From Gnetum montanum (Eukaryota; Streptophyta; Gnetopsida; Gnetales; Gnetaceae): a stretch of DNA of 52,322 nt. Under the pieces are notes generated by a model, which made no database searches, was not told the origin of the DNA, and saw only the letters and a list, made by a program, of their open reading frames with translations. The stretch lies in NCBI GenBank assembly GCA_015680685.1, contig MNCI01025442.1, positions 175,302 through 227,623 on the forward strand, given 5' to 3'. This document shows positions 1-11,522 of the stretch, in pieces. Both the position numbers and the translations under genes were made by a program. Positions within the stretch are counted from its first letter, which is position 1. Each line of letters opens with the position of its first letter.

Positions 1-140
1 CAAGATGCTCGAATAAAAAGCCGTTCACTCTAGGACTCCTACTGCGGGCACATGGGGAAAAATTCTAACTCTGGAGTGATCAATCTGCCAGAGCTTCGCT
101 ACACTAGCCAGGATTGGGAAATGAAGGGAGTGCCGCCTCT

Positions 141-148
141 TATTTATA
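141..148 (-). promoter_or_regulatory. TATA box of LTR F
   Basis: The minus strand reads TATAAATA followed by AGAGGCG, the same core promoter found in LTRs A and B. Transcription should start some 25-35 bases further toward position 1. Confidence 0.65.
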
Positions 149-162
149 GAAATGGCAGCGCG

Positions 163-248
163 ACGTGATATCACGTACGCGTAGGAGAAGACGCGATATC
201 GCGTACGCAATATCGCATGGGATGCNCAGGAGAAGACGCGATATCGCG
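163..248 (-). promoter_or_regulatory. Cluster of CG-rich GATATC palindromes in U3 of LTR F
   Basis: Three perfect palindromes lie 15-100 bases upstream of the TATA box: ACGTGATATCACGT (163-176), ACGCGATATCGCGT (191-204) and CGCGATATCGCG (237-248). A degenerate CAATATCGCA copy lies between the second and third. Position and repetition suggest enhancer-type binding sites. The binding factor is unknown. Confidence 0.55.
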
Positions 249-273
249 GCCTAGTGTAAACCGCGTCTCATCA

Positions 274-1690
274 TCATTCTTGAAGCTATTGAAAAGCTTC
301 ATCTCTTGTTATTGTAGGGTTGAGAAGTGCTAGGTCAGCAAAGTGAGCACACAATTTAGCAACCCCTACGGCCAAGCATTGGTTTTGTGCTTGAGATATT
401 TTAAGTTGTCCTTCTAAGATGATACATTTGTCCTTTTCTTTGAGCAACTCTGATTTATTTGTAGTAATGTTATCCAAAAAATTAAAGATGTCCAAAATTG
501 ATTGCTCAATCCTCACTAGTCAGTCCATCAACTCTTTGTGCTGGTCTAAACTTAATCTTTCACTGAAAGTTCTTGCGGACATCTACACATCTTGAAGTGT
601 AGAAACATCTAGTGTAGATGATGCAGGTGCATTTAATGACTCAGTAATTCGATCAACAACCACTTCTACAAGTCTCTCCTTCCCTTGGTGCTACAACGCA
701 AGTATAGTTGCCCCCTCACCCTCTTCCAAGTGCATCAAAAAGGAGGTGACATTCCCAGAGATTTCTGGGAATAGATGGTGTTGAGCAAGAGACACTGTCA
801 CCTCTCGGGCACTGGGATTCGATCTCACAAGTAGATGCATTCATTGGGCTGAAAATAGTGATCCACCTCCCTCCATATGACTAATTGTTTGACTTCATTA
901 AGGTGACTCATTGTAGGTCAATACATAGATGGGTCTCCACCGTTCATTCCTTCTCATTGCTCTTGCTATAGGAAGACTTGCTTTCAAATTTTTCACACAT
1001 GCTTAATGGTAGTGTAGGCTTCTGGCATTGTTTCCTGAGTAGGTTGTGGAGATGGTGGTTTTTGCTCCTATTCTTTAAACGCAACGGGTGTCTTGTCCTT
1101 CATCATTTCAAACCAAGAGGTAATGGAAGTATGTCTGATTGTGTCATTTGTGTAGTGGACTATCCTTGCCCTTTTACAAATTTTTCTGATAAGCCATGGG
1201 AAGGGTAGGGTTTTCCATCCATGTTCATTCTCTTTGAAAATTTTTTCTATCTCTAGATAAATTAATTATGGAAGGTTTATCCTATTTAGAGTGATGCATG
1301 CTTAGGTGGATATGATAGTCACCTTACTGGGCCTCACCATCGGATTGAGGTGATAAGCTACTATCTTGAATTATATGCACTCTATTAGTGTGAGTACACC
1401 AAACTCCTTGTAGTCAACCCTATAACATCATTGAGTCCACATCTTGTTTTCCTTTGGATTATCTTACATAGATAGCTCTACCAATTATGTTCCAAAATCA
1501 AACAACTTAAGAGTTTATGCAATGGCTTCAGTTGAGTAGGAAACCTGAATGTCCTTGATTTTCACAATGGAACCTTCCCTTCTATTATTCCAAAAGATAT
1601 ATGTCTCTCCCATGTACTATTCCCCACTAGAAGTGATCAAATAATAGAGTGATTTGGGCAAACAATTCAAAAGTTATGGGCTCTAGAAGA
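274..1690 (-). pseudogene. Extra ORF (between INT and 3' LTR) of element D
   Basis: This is homologous along most of its length to the C extra ORF at 12.2-13.3 kb. Shared landmarks are 'WYMG.TY.FWNN', 'HLNP..RPSK', 'KENEHG' followed by 'LPFP.LI.K.C', a Pro/Gln-rich stretch, 'EIS.N', 'ESILD.F...DNI', and a charged helical C-terminal part whose longest open piece is 516-286. The LPFPxLIxKxC segment resembles the conserved part of the 'putative plant transposon protein' family (from memory, PF20167); no search was run. The rest looks like coiled coil. Relative to C it lacks the first ~130 codons and the possible leader intron, since the leader joins directly to the WYMG segment. It is cut off by LTR F. 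Molecular function is unknown. Confidence 0.6.
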
Positions 1691-1775
1691 TTTTGGGCTC
1701 TGAAAAATGGCAAAAAATCCTCTCTTATTATGAAGAAAATGATAGAAAATTCTGAAGTATACTATGGTATTTATA
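1691..1775 (-). promoter_or_regulatory. Internal TATA promoter and leader of the D extra ORF
   Basis: The minus strand has CTCTATAAATACC (TATAAATA at 1775-1768), followed by a leader that aligns with the C leader at 11400-11510 (shared 'TTTTTCA.AGCC' and 'ATAACTT' landmarks). Its position just ahead of the extra ORF, and its conservation in C, suggest a private promoter for that ORF. Confidence 0.45.
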
Positions 1776-3324
1776 GAGTTTTTATGTTGCATTGATAGGG
1801 CCTAGACGATGAGGCCATTGATAGGGTCAGCTACGTTGACTAGGCTATTGACCACCGTTGACTTTGGGAAACTTTGAAAATATAAGGAATTTTTGAGTGA
1901 AATGGGAGTCAAGTAGAAGCCCAAAAGCCATGAACATGATGAAAATAGTAGAAGAGTGTGTTGGAGTTTAGAAAATTTAGAAAATTGAGAAAATGATTGA
2001 AAAATGAAGTTTTATGAAAGTTTAAAGAGCCCAGAGTTGGATGCACAATGGGGCACACAAAAGATACGATTGCGGTAATGTCTAAGGTAAAGGGCTTAAC
2101 TATTCAAACTAAGAGATATGCAAGTGGGTCCTCCCCATAGTAGCCACATGCCCTTTTTTCCCTTGCATAACCTTAACTAAGGAGTCCGTAAGCCCCATAA
2201 TCAATTAATGATTATGAAGAGTTAAGTACCAATCAAGAAGAATCTAACCAAGAATTCCAACATGTCAAACTAAGACATCGAGCATAACATGAAAATTCAT
2301 AGTGAGATGAGTTATGGGTAGCATAGATGAATGACCAAGAAGGTGGGATGGAATCATAAGAGATCCCTTGTGGAGTTTGTATTTAAAATGACCCAAGAAG
2401 ATCCATCCTTAGTCTAGATCAAAACTATTTGCTTCTAGTGACTTTGCATTGCCACTCCAAGACTAATCCATCCCCTCAAGACACAAGAGTGCTTCCACAA
2501 AATGACCAACATTCCATAAAGAGAAGAAAAGAGAAGTAGAAAGTGAGAGAGGGCCTTAGTTAGAGGGGACCTTCAAGCATGGGTAACATGTATTTTTAGT
2601 CTCATAACCAATGCTTGTAGCCCATTTATTTGTCTAAGGGGTGTGATTTGAATTCCCATCATGTTTTTTTATTTTTTTGAAATGGAAACCACACTATGCA
2701 AAGACTTTATTCAACTTCTTGATATTGGTCAACATGGAACAATAAGAAGCCAATGGAAACACTTCAGCACTCAAGTAAGTAAAAGAGTACAAAGACTATT
2801 GAGTCCCCTTGAAGTCACACCCTGTGCAAACCTTTGAATCCTTCCCAATTCCAAAAACTTCAAAGGTCACAAAATAATTAAAATTTTATTTAATGAAAGG
2901 GACCTCAAACTTCCAAAACAAGGAAAACCATAGAGTTTGTTGATGGGTGGATGACATGGACTCATTGCCTATTCCATGAAAAATAAACCATACCTTAGTC
3001 ATCAAACATTAGAATTCAAAAATAGAAACTAGACATTAGCAATCAAAATATTAAAAACAAACCATCATTAGTAACTAGCAACATTGGCACTATGTCCTAT
3101 GATAATAAGGCACTTGTATTAGCAAAAATAATGAAAATTCATAGAAAAATAAAGTAAAATATATAAGAAAGTATAAAATATTTAAGAAACATAAAGCACA
3201 ATAACAATGTTGTAAAAAAAAATCGAGAAAATCAATAGAATGAAAAACCAAAAATAGGTAAAAATAAATAAAGTGTAAAATAAAATGTGTAAAAAAATGA
3301 AAAACTAAGAAGCCACGTGTATGG
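1776..3324 (-). other. Non-coding spacer of D between integrase and the internal promoter
   Basis: No open frame is supported here. The sequence aligns in reverse with the C spacer (10480-11280) and with the A and B spacers. Landmarks include a GAATTCAAA-CACCCCTTAGA block, 'CTAACTAAGGCCCTCTCTC', and a 'GGGGAGGACCCA' block. Keeping this arrangement in four copies marks it as a true element part, not host DNA. Confidence 0.65.
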
Positions 3325-4603
3325 TTAGCACGGATGGCCATCTCCCTCATGATCGAGTTAAAAGGAGGAGATGTAGAATATAGAGCATGGTTGTCCATTT
3401 GATGAGATAGTAGTTGTACTAGCTTATCTTGCCTTTGGAAAAGGTTTCACTTGTTGGATGTTGATCAACTACTTTTTATGTGAGCTCTCAAGTTTGTAGA
3501 TTAACATGGCCCCAAAGGGAAAGGTTTCATCAATTATATAAGGTCCCTCCCACAAGGTTTGGAACTTTGTTTTTTAGGGTACATGTGTAAGGTTCCAATA
3601 GAGAAACTTATCTCCAGGTTGAAATTTTACTTTTCGTATTCTAAAGTCATGGCACTTCTTATTGTATGCCTTGTGTACTTCGTTCAAACATAGGGCAACC
3701 AATAGCACATTCAAGTTGATTAATTTTTCTCTTTGTGCTAGGCTCAGGTCAAGGTCCAAGTCACAAGCTGTTAAAAGTGTACAGAGCTCGAATTGGATTG
3801 GAAGTGTTGCAAGATTTTTGTACACTAGCTCAAAGGGAGAGTAGCCTATGGGGAGTTTCCATATGGAGCAATAGGCCCAGAGGGCATCATTGAGGTTTGT
3901 TCTCCAATCTCTCCTACATTTGCTTATAGTCCTTGTTAGGATCTTTATGATCTCCCTATTGATGACTTCTGCTTGACCATTGGCTTAGGGCTGATATGGT
4001 GTTGTTAATTTATGTTCAACCCCCAAGTGTTGCATCAACCTCCAAAAGGTGCACCTGTAAAATGGGTTTCATTGTTAGAAATCAATGCACATGGTACACC
4101 AACCCTAATTACAATATGTTGTTGTACAAATTAAGCAGCAGTGGATGATGTACCATCAGTGATGGTTGCTGCTTCTACCCATTTGGTGTAGTATTTGATT
4201 GCTATGATCATATATGCCTTTCCATGGACATGGATGTGATGGGACCCATGAATTCTATGCCTCATATGTCAAAGGGTTGCAATGATTGAATCCACTATTG
4301 AGGATCCTCCATTCGGGTGGTCATCCTACCATCTCATTGATAGCATTCATAGGATCAGACAAACTACTGGGCATCCCTAAAGATTGTAGGCCAATAATCT
4401 CTTGCCATCAAGATTTTATGGTTGTGTATTTTCCTACATAATGGCCTCTGCAAGTTGTGAGCATCCTGGAGAACACGCAATTGATCTACATCAGGGACAC
4501 ACCAATGAACAAGACCATTGATGCACATCTTATAAACATGTCCATTGATTTTCATTAAGTACTTAGCTCGATGAAGAAACCATTGTTTCTTCCTCAAGTC
4601 CAA
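3325..4603 (-). pseudogene. Integrase of element D
   Basis: The region starts with the LRKKQWFLHRAK block, as in A and B, and ends at a stop after a GDGxxC C-terminus (stop 3327-3325) that A and B share. The core domain is readable, but two of three catalytic acidic residues are changed: the GIDFMG motif reads GIEFMG and the ISDNGTHF motif reads ISNNETHF. The Glu of NGQAEV is kept. Several in-frame stops and frameshifts break the frame. The C-terminal part (3825-3574) matches A and B in a LDLDLAQ...LNVL block and a YWNxxHVP block. This copy is inactive. Confidence 0.8.
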
Positions 4604-6950
4604 ATATTATGGCATATCTTGAGTGAGAAGGTAAGTGAGGATGCCATCATACCATTTTAATTCAGGATCCACTTGGTCATTTATTACTCCTGTAAAGAGG
4701 AGTTTGTTTAGAAATTGATTAGAAAGTAAACTCTCCTCTTCTTTATTATCCCATCTTAACTGAGAGAGATTATCAGCAACCACATTCTCAATCCCTTTTT
4801 GATCTGTCATTATGAGATCAAATTCTTATAAGACCATGAGCCACCATATGATATAGGGACTCACTGTTGGCTTGTTCATTAGGAAGCGGATGGCACTGTG
4901 ATATGTGGCACAAATAGTCTATAGCCAAGCACATAGTACTTGAACTTTTTAAGAGCATACACCACTACCATTAGTTCTTTCTTAGTTATGGTGTAATTCA
5001 ACTGTGCACCCACAATGCTTTGGCTTGAGCAATGGATGTAGTATGGACATTTCTTATCATCCAACTACATAAGCATGACTCCCAAGGAATAATTAGATGC
5101 ATCTATTATTATATGGAATGGTTTGGACTAGTCTAGTGCCTGTAAAATTGGAGTTTATATGAATTTTTCCTTTAGTTGTTGGAATGCATGTTTGCAATCC
5201 TTGGCCAAGATAAATAGAGCATCTTTCTTTGTACGCTCAACCAACAACTTTGTGATCTTAAATAAATTTTTGATAAACTACCAATAGTAGTCAATGTGTC
5301 CAAGGAATGATCCAATGTATTTAACTATCTCTAATTGGTGTGTAATTCCTTGGACGACCCTTATCTTTTTCAGGTCTACCTCAATCCCTACCTAAGTAAT
5401 TCTATGCCCCAGTAGTATGCCTTTTTGGACCATTAAATGGAATTTTTGCCAATTGAGCCTAAGGTTTTTTTAATACATCTTTTCAATACTTGCTCAAGGT
5501 GATCTAGGGCTTGCTCATATGTAGCCCCATAGGTAGAGAAGTTATCCATAAAGACTTCTACCCCACTACCAATCTACTATTGAAAAATACTAAGGACCGG
5601 GTGTTGAAATGTTGCAACGGCATTACACAAATTGAACAACATCTTGTAATATGAAAAAGTCCCCTAGGGAATCATGAATATTATTTTAGCTTGATCTTTT
5701 GGTGCAATCTGGATTTGGTTATAGCCACTATAACCATCCAAGAAGCTATATAGCAATGCCTAGATACGGTATCCAACACTTGGTCCAAAAATGGTAATGA
5801 AAAATGATATTTAAATATTATCATATTCAATAGCCTAAAGTTAATGTAGACTTTTCACTTACCACCTTTCTTTGGCATAATTATGAGTGGGCTAACCCAC
5901 TCACTATCTACAATGGGATAGATGAACCCTGCCTTGAGGAGTTATTCTATTTCCTCTTTAACGATTTGCTTCAACTTGGGGTTTAGCTGCCTCTATGGTT
6001 GTCTTCTTGGCTTCATGGTTGGATCAATGTAGATACAATGCTAGCATATCCATGGATTAATTTCGGTCGATTCAGGATATGATCAAGCAAATACTGTTGG
6101 CCATTTGTTGACCACATTCAATAGCTTGCCTTTTTATTTGGGAGCAAGATTTGCATTGATTATAACCAGCTTGCTATTTTTTAAAAATGCATACTTCATA
6201 TTGTCTAGTAGACTTTTTAACTCTAGGGGCTCTAGCTTGAAATGATCAAGGATTTCCAACTCTTCCCAATAGGTATCATCATCTTCATGGTCAGAGAGTT
6301 TATTATGAACTTGCTCAAGTTCATTCATGCCATCAACATATGCACATGTCAGGCTCTTAGAGGATTCTATGCATAATGTGTTGCTATTAGAATCAGCTAT
6401 TAGCCACTGGGTGCCCTCCTATTTTGTGGTTACTACATACAAGAACCTTTGGATATCAATTTTATGTACATACTAATTGCATGATTTGATGAATGTACTT
6501 TTAATGGACTAGATTTTCTGCATACAATTGCACCCATTATCACTCTTAATGATGCATAGAACTTGCTTCTTCTCAAGTCATCCAAATTCATTCTCCTTGG
6601 AGATTTCCATGAAGAGGTCCTCGATGCCCATTCATGCATCAATAGTGCTTAACCATGCACGTCCCATAATGATGGGAAGGTCACCTTTGCAATTTTCTAC
6701 CTTGATCACCAGACAATCGACAAGATAGGACCACTCACAAACTATAGTTACAATGTCCTCCACTAATCCCAAAGGGATAGTGATTGACTGGTCTACCAAT
6801 TCCAAATGGATATTGCTATTCTTGAGAGGTGGTAGGTTCTAGGCCTTGTACATTCATAGGAGATGAGATTGACACTAGAACTAGAATTAAGAAGAGCCTT
6901 GCATGGATCATGTTTAGCAATCTGTAAGTAAATAAGAGGACTTCCTAGGT
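4604..6950 (-). pseudogene. Protease, reverse transcriptase and RNase H of element D
   Basis: The protease active site reads ALLNSSSSVNLIS (codons 6888-6880 for NSS) where A has DSG, so Asp and Gly are lost. 'IMGRAWLSTIDA' follows near 6650. The PR-RT linker is at 6328-6134. RT is found in several frames from about 5.95 to 5.45 kb; its catalytic FMDD box reads FMDN (5552-5541). RNase H is open at 5064-4879 (PYYIH...GAQLNYT..KKELMVVVYAL). Stops such as TAG for CAG are frequent. Homology to A and B is clear, but no enzyme here can be functional. Confidence 0.8.
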
Positions 6951-9436
6951 TAGATCTCTTCATGGGAAGGTTTCTAGCCTTGATCTAATCAAAGACAACA
7001 TGATTTAACATCATAGTGCAAATCTAAGGTGATGTTTGGTTTGAAGGGCCCTCGAATGTGTTTGATGCAGAGGTTAAGGATGTTGCAGATAAAGGGCTAC
7101 TAGCCACATTAGGTTATGAGGGTTTGAGAGGACTGTTGGATTGAAAAAATGATCATTTCTTGGATCTATAGTCCAAACCACTTAGCTAGAAGGTTGATTG
7201 TAAATTTATAGCATGCGTAGAATTTTGTTGTTGTGGCTATGGGGGAATTTTTCCCTGCATAGACAAAGTAGGAGGTAATTGGATTAAGGATGGAGGGATG
7301 TGTGCAGATAGATGCCAAGGGTGGTATGGATATGGGGGCTTCCCTTGAGTAGATGGTGAATGAGTTCAATGGTACTTTGGAGGATAATAGTGATGTTAGA
7401 ATGAGGTGTGGCTAGAAGAGCCACGTGGAGAAACTAGTTACTAAACATAGTACCCATATGGATCTGGTTATCTATAAGAGTATTGCTATCTCAACAATGG
7501 CATCACACACACCTATGGTTGCTACCACTATTGGTAATTGTTCATATGATTGTGGTGGAGCTCCACTTGGATAGTAAACTTGTTGTTGCTAGTGGAACTA
7601 CCTTGGATTGCCTTGAGGATAAGGCCATCATCTAGATGCTTGCCTCTATGCTAGTCCAGGATTTAGCATATGCACCCCAAACTCTTGTAATTTTGATACC
7701 ATAGGGAAAAATCCCTTAGGATGGTCATATTAACAAATATCATGTCCAACATCATAATTAGAGTCTATCTTCACAACTTCTTCTACTATAGTAGCTTTAT
7801 CCTTACCTCTTTAATATGCACATTTAGTTTCTTTCCACCTCCTATGGTTACGATCACTATTCTGCTCTTTGGATTCTTCAGCAATCTTTATAGTAGTTTG
7901 AAATTTTTCATCCAAAGAGTCCCATAGTTTATTAACTTTTTCCAAAATGTCAGAAATAGATTTTTGGATGGGCAAGGTTTTCCTATTCATGACCTCATCA
8001 AGTGGTGATTCCTCCTCCTCGCAAAATCACACCTCCTTTTTCCTAATTGAAGGATTCCTATTATATTCTTCTACACTTTCCCTCTTTCACAACTTACCTA
8101 CTTCTTTTGCTACCTACTCTATCAGCCTTTTTATCTTATGAGCTCTTAGTTCGGACAATCTCCCTTGGCCATAAACCCCAAGAGTTCTTCTAGTTTCTCC
8201 TCTAAGCCCATTTATGATGTGGTAAAGTTGTTCCCTTTAAAAATAACCATGGCTAGGACACTGATGTAAGAAATAATAATATCTATCCATGGTAGCATCC
8301 AAGGGTTCATGTGTTCCCTATTTCTAACCTTGGATTTGCCTTCTCTATTAGACACTCTAGAGCATGTCTGGTATTTGTCATTAAATAGTTCTAGCATGGT
8401 ACTCCATCTACGAATGGATTCTAGTTGCAAAGATTGATACAAGATTTCTGCTAATAATTTTCTATGTTTTGTAAGGCACATGCATCATGAAATACTTGTA
8501 GATGGTTTTGTGGATCAGAGTTATATCCCCCCTCAAATCTTGGGATATTGTTCATGTCTAGGCACTTGATCTGACTATCTCTCATATGCCTGGTTGGAAT
8601 TTTGATAGCCTCTACAATATTTAACTTACTTCAAGTTACTAGTAAAGGCTTACCATCATCATTATTTCATTGTCATCAATGATTTCCTTTATTACCCCTT
8701 CGTTCATTGTGGGCCTCACAATGAGTATTATTGTCCCATTGTTTACCTCCATCACGTTTGTTCCTTCTATGATGCTTTTCAAAACTAGAAGAAGAGAAAG
8801 AAGAAGATGAAAATGAAGAGGATGAAGAGGGAGAAGGACTACTACCATAATGGTATCTACTAACTCCCCTTCAGTTTTCATAGCCATGTTCATCATGTTT
8901 CCTATCATCTTAATGCTTATCCAAGCCCCTACCTTGATTGCCATCTTTACTTGAACTAGGATTGTTGGTAGTGGGTCACAGATTCAAGGCCACACCCTCA
9001 TCACTAGTAACTAGCGATGGAGAATTTTTATGTTGAGATCCTTGAAAGGAAGGGTCCCCATTATCATCTTAGTTTAGTAGAAACAAGGGATTGGTACATG
9101 TTTTGCCTTCACAAACTCATGTTTCTTCTCCTAGTGTTAATCTCTCTAGCATTATGTTTAAGTGGGATGGTAGTCCCAGTAGTCATAATCATGCACAATG
9201 TACTCCTCTTGAAGATTATGGATGCCTAACTTCTTAAGAGTTTAAAGTAGCATCACGGGCATAGATCGATTAGAAGGCATTACAATGTTGCCTTCCATGT
9301 CATGCCATCACAAGTTTTCATCCTAATGTAGGATGCAGGTGAAATTAGGCACATCCTCATCTGGATCAGTATATATCACCTTGCATTCTTGAGGGACTCA
9401 TGGTTTAGCATTGTCACGCCTGTGAGAAGAAGACAT
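6951..9436 (-). pseudogene. Gag of element D
   Basis: This starts at an ATG (9436-9434) followed by a Ser-Ser-Ser-His start that A also has (there with ATA in place of ATG). The N-terminal block has YxDPDEDVPNFT and LEGNIV-type motifs. Next come a linker rich in Ser, His and Arg (about 8.9-8.75 kb), a capsid block with ESIRRWSTMLELFNDKYQ (in the open piece 8481-8212), and a Pro/Gln/Tyr-rich tail (7.7-7.1 kb). Stops and frameshifts are spread throughout. The product would be the particle-forming polyprotein; this copy is dead. Confidence 0.75.
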
Positions 9437-9567
9437 TTTGCACACAAATAAAATATCAGTGTGTGTATGTAATTGTATTATGTGTAAGAATGATGTTGAC
9501 CTTAGGGTTTGTTCAATGATATTAATGATGTTCACTAATCCTAGATAGCACACATTTCAACAGAAAG

Positions 9568-9588
9568 AGTCCTTGTTAACGATGCCAA
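9568..9588 (-). other. Primer-binding site of D (tRNA-Asp type)
   Basis: Minus-strand TTGGCATCGTTAACAAGGA directly follows the LTR terminus CTCATCA. It resembles the complement of the 3' end of plant tRNA-Asp(GUC), TGGCGCCGTTGCCGGGG, with C-to-T and G-to-A changes. The leader to the gag ATG is about 130 bases. Confidence 0.7.
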
Positions 9589-10422
9589 TGATGAGCGATG
9601 AAGTACCCTTATGCTCAACAATACAAATCACAAAGTGTTCACACATGATCTAGTCAAATTCTATGGACTCTACATTTTCTAGTGCACTAGTTCTGTAGGA
9701 AGTAAACTTTACATTGAGGATGTTTGCTATCTTCCCAACTACACTTGTGAAGCTTAAGGGCATGGTTTTAGTGTATGAAGCACATGATTTTTATCATTTT
9801 ATATTTTATGGTTTTAATGCTTGAAATAAAAAGGATAGATGATAAAGTAATTTAATATCTACATTAATCTAATGGACTACCTATTGTTCAACTAGTCCTA
9901 CCATAAGTATCCAATCCCACTTGTCGTAAACATCCTAAACACATATAACATTGTTGGGTTACCAAGCATTAAGTGCTGTTGGAATTACCAAACATCATAT
10001 GTATGCTCGAAGTGGTTGTACTTATGTGTTTACTCAATTGCTATTTAATTTATCTCTCTTAATTACTTAATTAGCTTAATTATTGAGGAACATTGAATAA
10101 GTAACTAAAAACATTAAATGCATGTTTAAAAAATTTAAGCTATCTAGAATGCTGCAAGGTTTATCAAGAAGTTTGTCTTTATTGCTACACACATTATCAT
10201 GCTCAGGTACAATAATGCTTGAATAAAGATTCATACACTTAATGACTCTTAATGCTATGGGCACTCATGAAAATATTCTAAATTTCAAATGTAAAAACTG
10301 TAAGAGCTTTGCTACAACTATGACAAGAAGATGCCTAAACACAGTGGGTTGGCATGTATTTATAGGCAAGAACAGACCCTATGTTGATGGGGCCTCATCA
10401 ATGTAGCTAATTTAACTCATCA
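9589..10422 (-). repeat. 5' LTR of element D
   Basis: On the minus strand it runs from TGATGAG (10422) to CTCATCA (9589), giving inverted terminal heptamers and TG...CA ends. TATAAATA is at 10364-10357. Downstream it shares the blocks 'CTTTATTCAAGCA', 'GATAAACCTTGCA', 'TTTGGTAAT' and 'AAGTGGGA' with the LTRs of A, B and C. It lacks the GATATC palindromes of A, B and F, and pairs best with LTR C. An alternative outer edge lies at 10400, where a second TGATGAG occurs. Confidence 0.8.
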
Positions 10423-11373
10423 GTTTTCATCCAAAAATCCATAAAAACATAAAATTCAAAAAAAATGGATGGGAATTCAAAGTACATCCCTTAGACAGAA
10501 TAACAAGCTACAACCACTAGTTATGAAACTAGAAAGACATGTTACCCTTTTCCTAAAGGTCCCCTCTTACTAAGGCCCTCTCTCACTTCTTGTTCCTTTT
10601 TTTTTATTAATTAAGGAATGGTGATTAATCTATGGAATAATTCTTGTGTCTCAAGGGAGTGGACCACTCTTAGAGCGGCAATGCAATGTCACTAAAAGTG
10701 GTTGGTTTTGATCTGAACCAAGGATGGACTTTATTGGGTCATTTAACCATAGAAGCCACAAGGGACTTCATGTAACCATGATTAGAAAATCCATTCCACT
10801 CTCTCTCTCATCCATCAATGCTTTTCATAACTCACCTTACTACTAGTTTTTTTGTTCTTGTTCAATGTCTTAGTTGATGTGTTGAAATTCTTAGGTAGAT
10901 TCTTCGATCCTTAACTTTTCATAACCATTAATCTACTGGGAAACCCACAAACTCCTTAGTTGAGATTATGCAAGGGAAAAAAGGGCATGTACCTACTATG
11001 GGGAGGATCCACTTGCATATCTCTTGGTTGCATTAGTTAAGCCTCTTATCCTTAGGCATTTCTATAGTCACATCTTTCATGTGTCGCATCGATGCATCCA
11101 ACTATGCACTCCATAAGGCATTTTCTTCAATAAATTTCATTCTCTCAATTGTTTCTCCAATTTTCATGAATTATCAAGCCCTCTTCAAGATTTTATCATG
11201 AATTTTCTATCTCTTTATGGACATCAATTTCATAATAAAACTCTTTGTATTTTTTAAGATATTCAAAATGAAAATTTTGGTCATAGGCTTCGTAGATGGA
11301 TACCCATCAACAAAGCCCATGTGTAAATGGAACCTCATATATGGGATCCTGTTGATGCAAGGGTCCACCTACC
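10423..11373 (+). other. Non-coding spacer of C
   Basis: No gene is visible. The sequence aligns with the spacers of D, A and B: GAATTCAAAG then ATCCCTTAGA at 10490, 'CTAAGGCCCTCTCTC' near 10575, and 'GGGGAGGATCCA' near 11000. It ends in the TATA promoter described next. Confidence 0.6.
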
Positions 11374-11381
11374 TATATATA
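11374..11381 (+). promoter_or_regulatory. TATA box of the internal promoter ahead of the C extra ORF
   Basis: TATATATA lies within CCTATATATAGGTGG, preceded by a GTTGATGCAAGGGTCC-type block. The LTR of the same element has GATGGGGCC...CCTATAAATG, so the internal promoter looks like a diverged U3. The leader downstream aligns with that of D. Confidence 0.45.
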
Positions 11382-11522
11382 GGTGGCCACACTTAACAAT
11401 TTTTCACATTGCTCATAAGGAGGAAGTTTTTCAATTTTTCAAAGCCTAGAGCCTTCCAAGAGCTATAACTTCCTAACCAATTATCTGATTCACTCCGTTA
11501 TTCAACCCTATATCTACTAGAG

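Larger units (their letters stand above)
1..273 (-). mobile_element. Partial LTR (copy F) of an Athila-like element
   Basis: Read on the minus strand, this begins TGATGAG at 273 and runs off the window start. It carries the same ordered landmarks as the LTRs at 34883 and 43797: GATATC palindromes, a TATAAATAAGAGGCG core promoter, a leader with 'CCATGTGCCCGCAGTAGGAG', then 'TTTATTCGAGCA'. It therefore covers U3 and much of R. Just upstream (plus 274 onward) lies the extra ORF of element D, with no polypurine tract. The piece is thus the left edge of a separate insertion, either a 5' LTR or a solo LTR, and not the 3' LTR of D, whose own 5' LTR is clearly different. An N at 226 marks uncertain sequence. 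Confidence 0.8.
274..10422 (-). mobile_element. Ty3/Gypsy Athila-like retrotransposon D (3' end missing)
   Basis: On the minus strand this shows, in order, 5' LTR (10422-9589), PBS for tRNA-Asp, gag, protease, RT, RNase H, integrase, a ~1.5 kb non-coding spacer, a TATA-bearing leader and an extra ORF. The extra ORF stops abruptly where LTR F begins at 273, so the end of that ORF and the 3' LTR are outside the window or lost. The order RT-RH-INT and the Athila-like RT/RH/INT motifs place it in Ty3/Gypsy, Athila/Tat clade. It abuts the plus-strand relative C at 10423, so it probably inserted into C. The second target duplication needed to prove that is not visible. All coding segments carry stops and frameshifts. 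Confidence 0.82.

Noticed and set aside
163-248. Spaced palindromes considered as a CRISPR-like or site-specific recombination array
   Set aside because: Few, irregularly spaced copies within a plant LTR U3, repeated in LTRs A and B at the same place; LTR promoter context explains them.
1-273. LTR F taken as the 3' LTR of element D
   Set aside because: U3 and leader differ strongly from the D 5' LTR, there is no purine tract before it, and the extra ORF is cut about 1.3 kb short compared with C.
3090-3398. 102-codon minus-strand open frame rich in Phe and Leu
   Set aside because: It is the T-rich spacer after the integrase stop of D. The same spacer in A and B is not open, and the hydrophobic look comes from TTT/TTA codons.
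8760-8860. Ser-rich stretch as a separate secreted protein
   Set aside because: It matches the Ser/Pro/His linker of gag in A and B.
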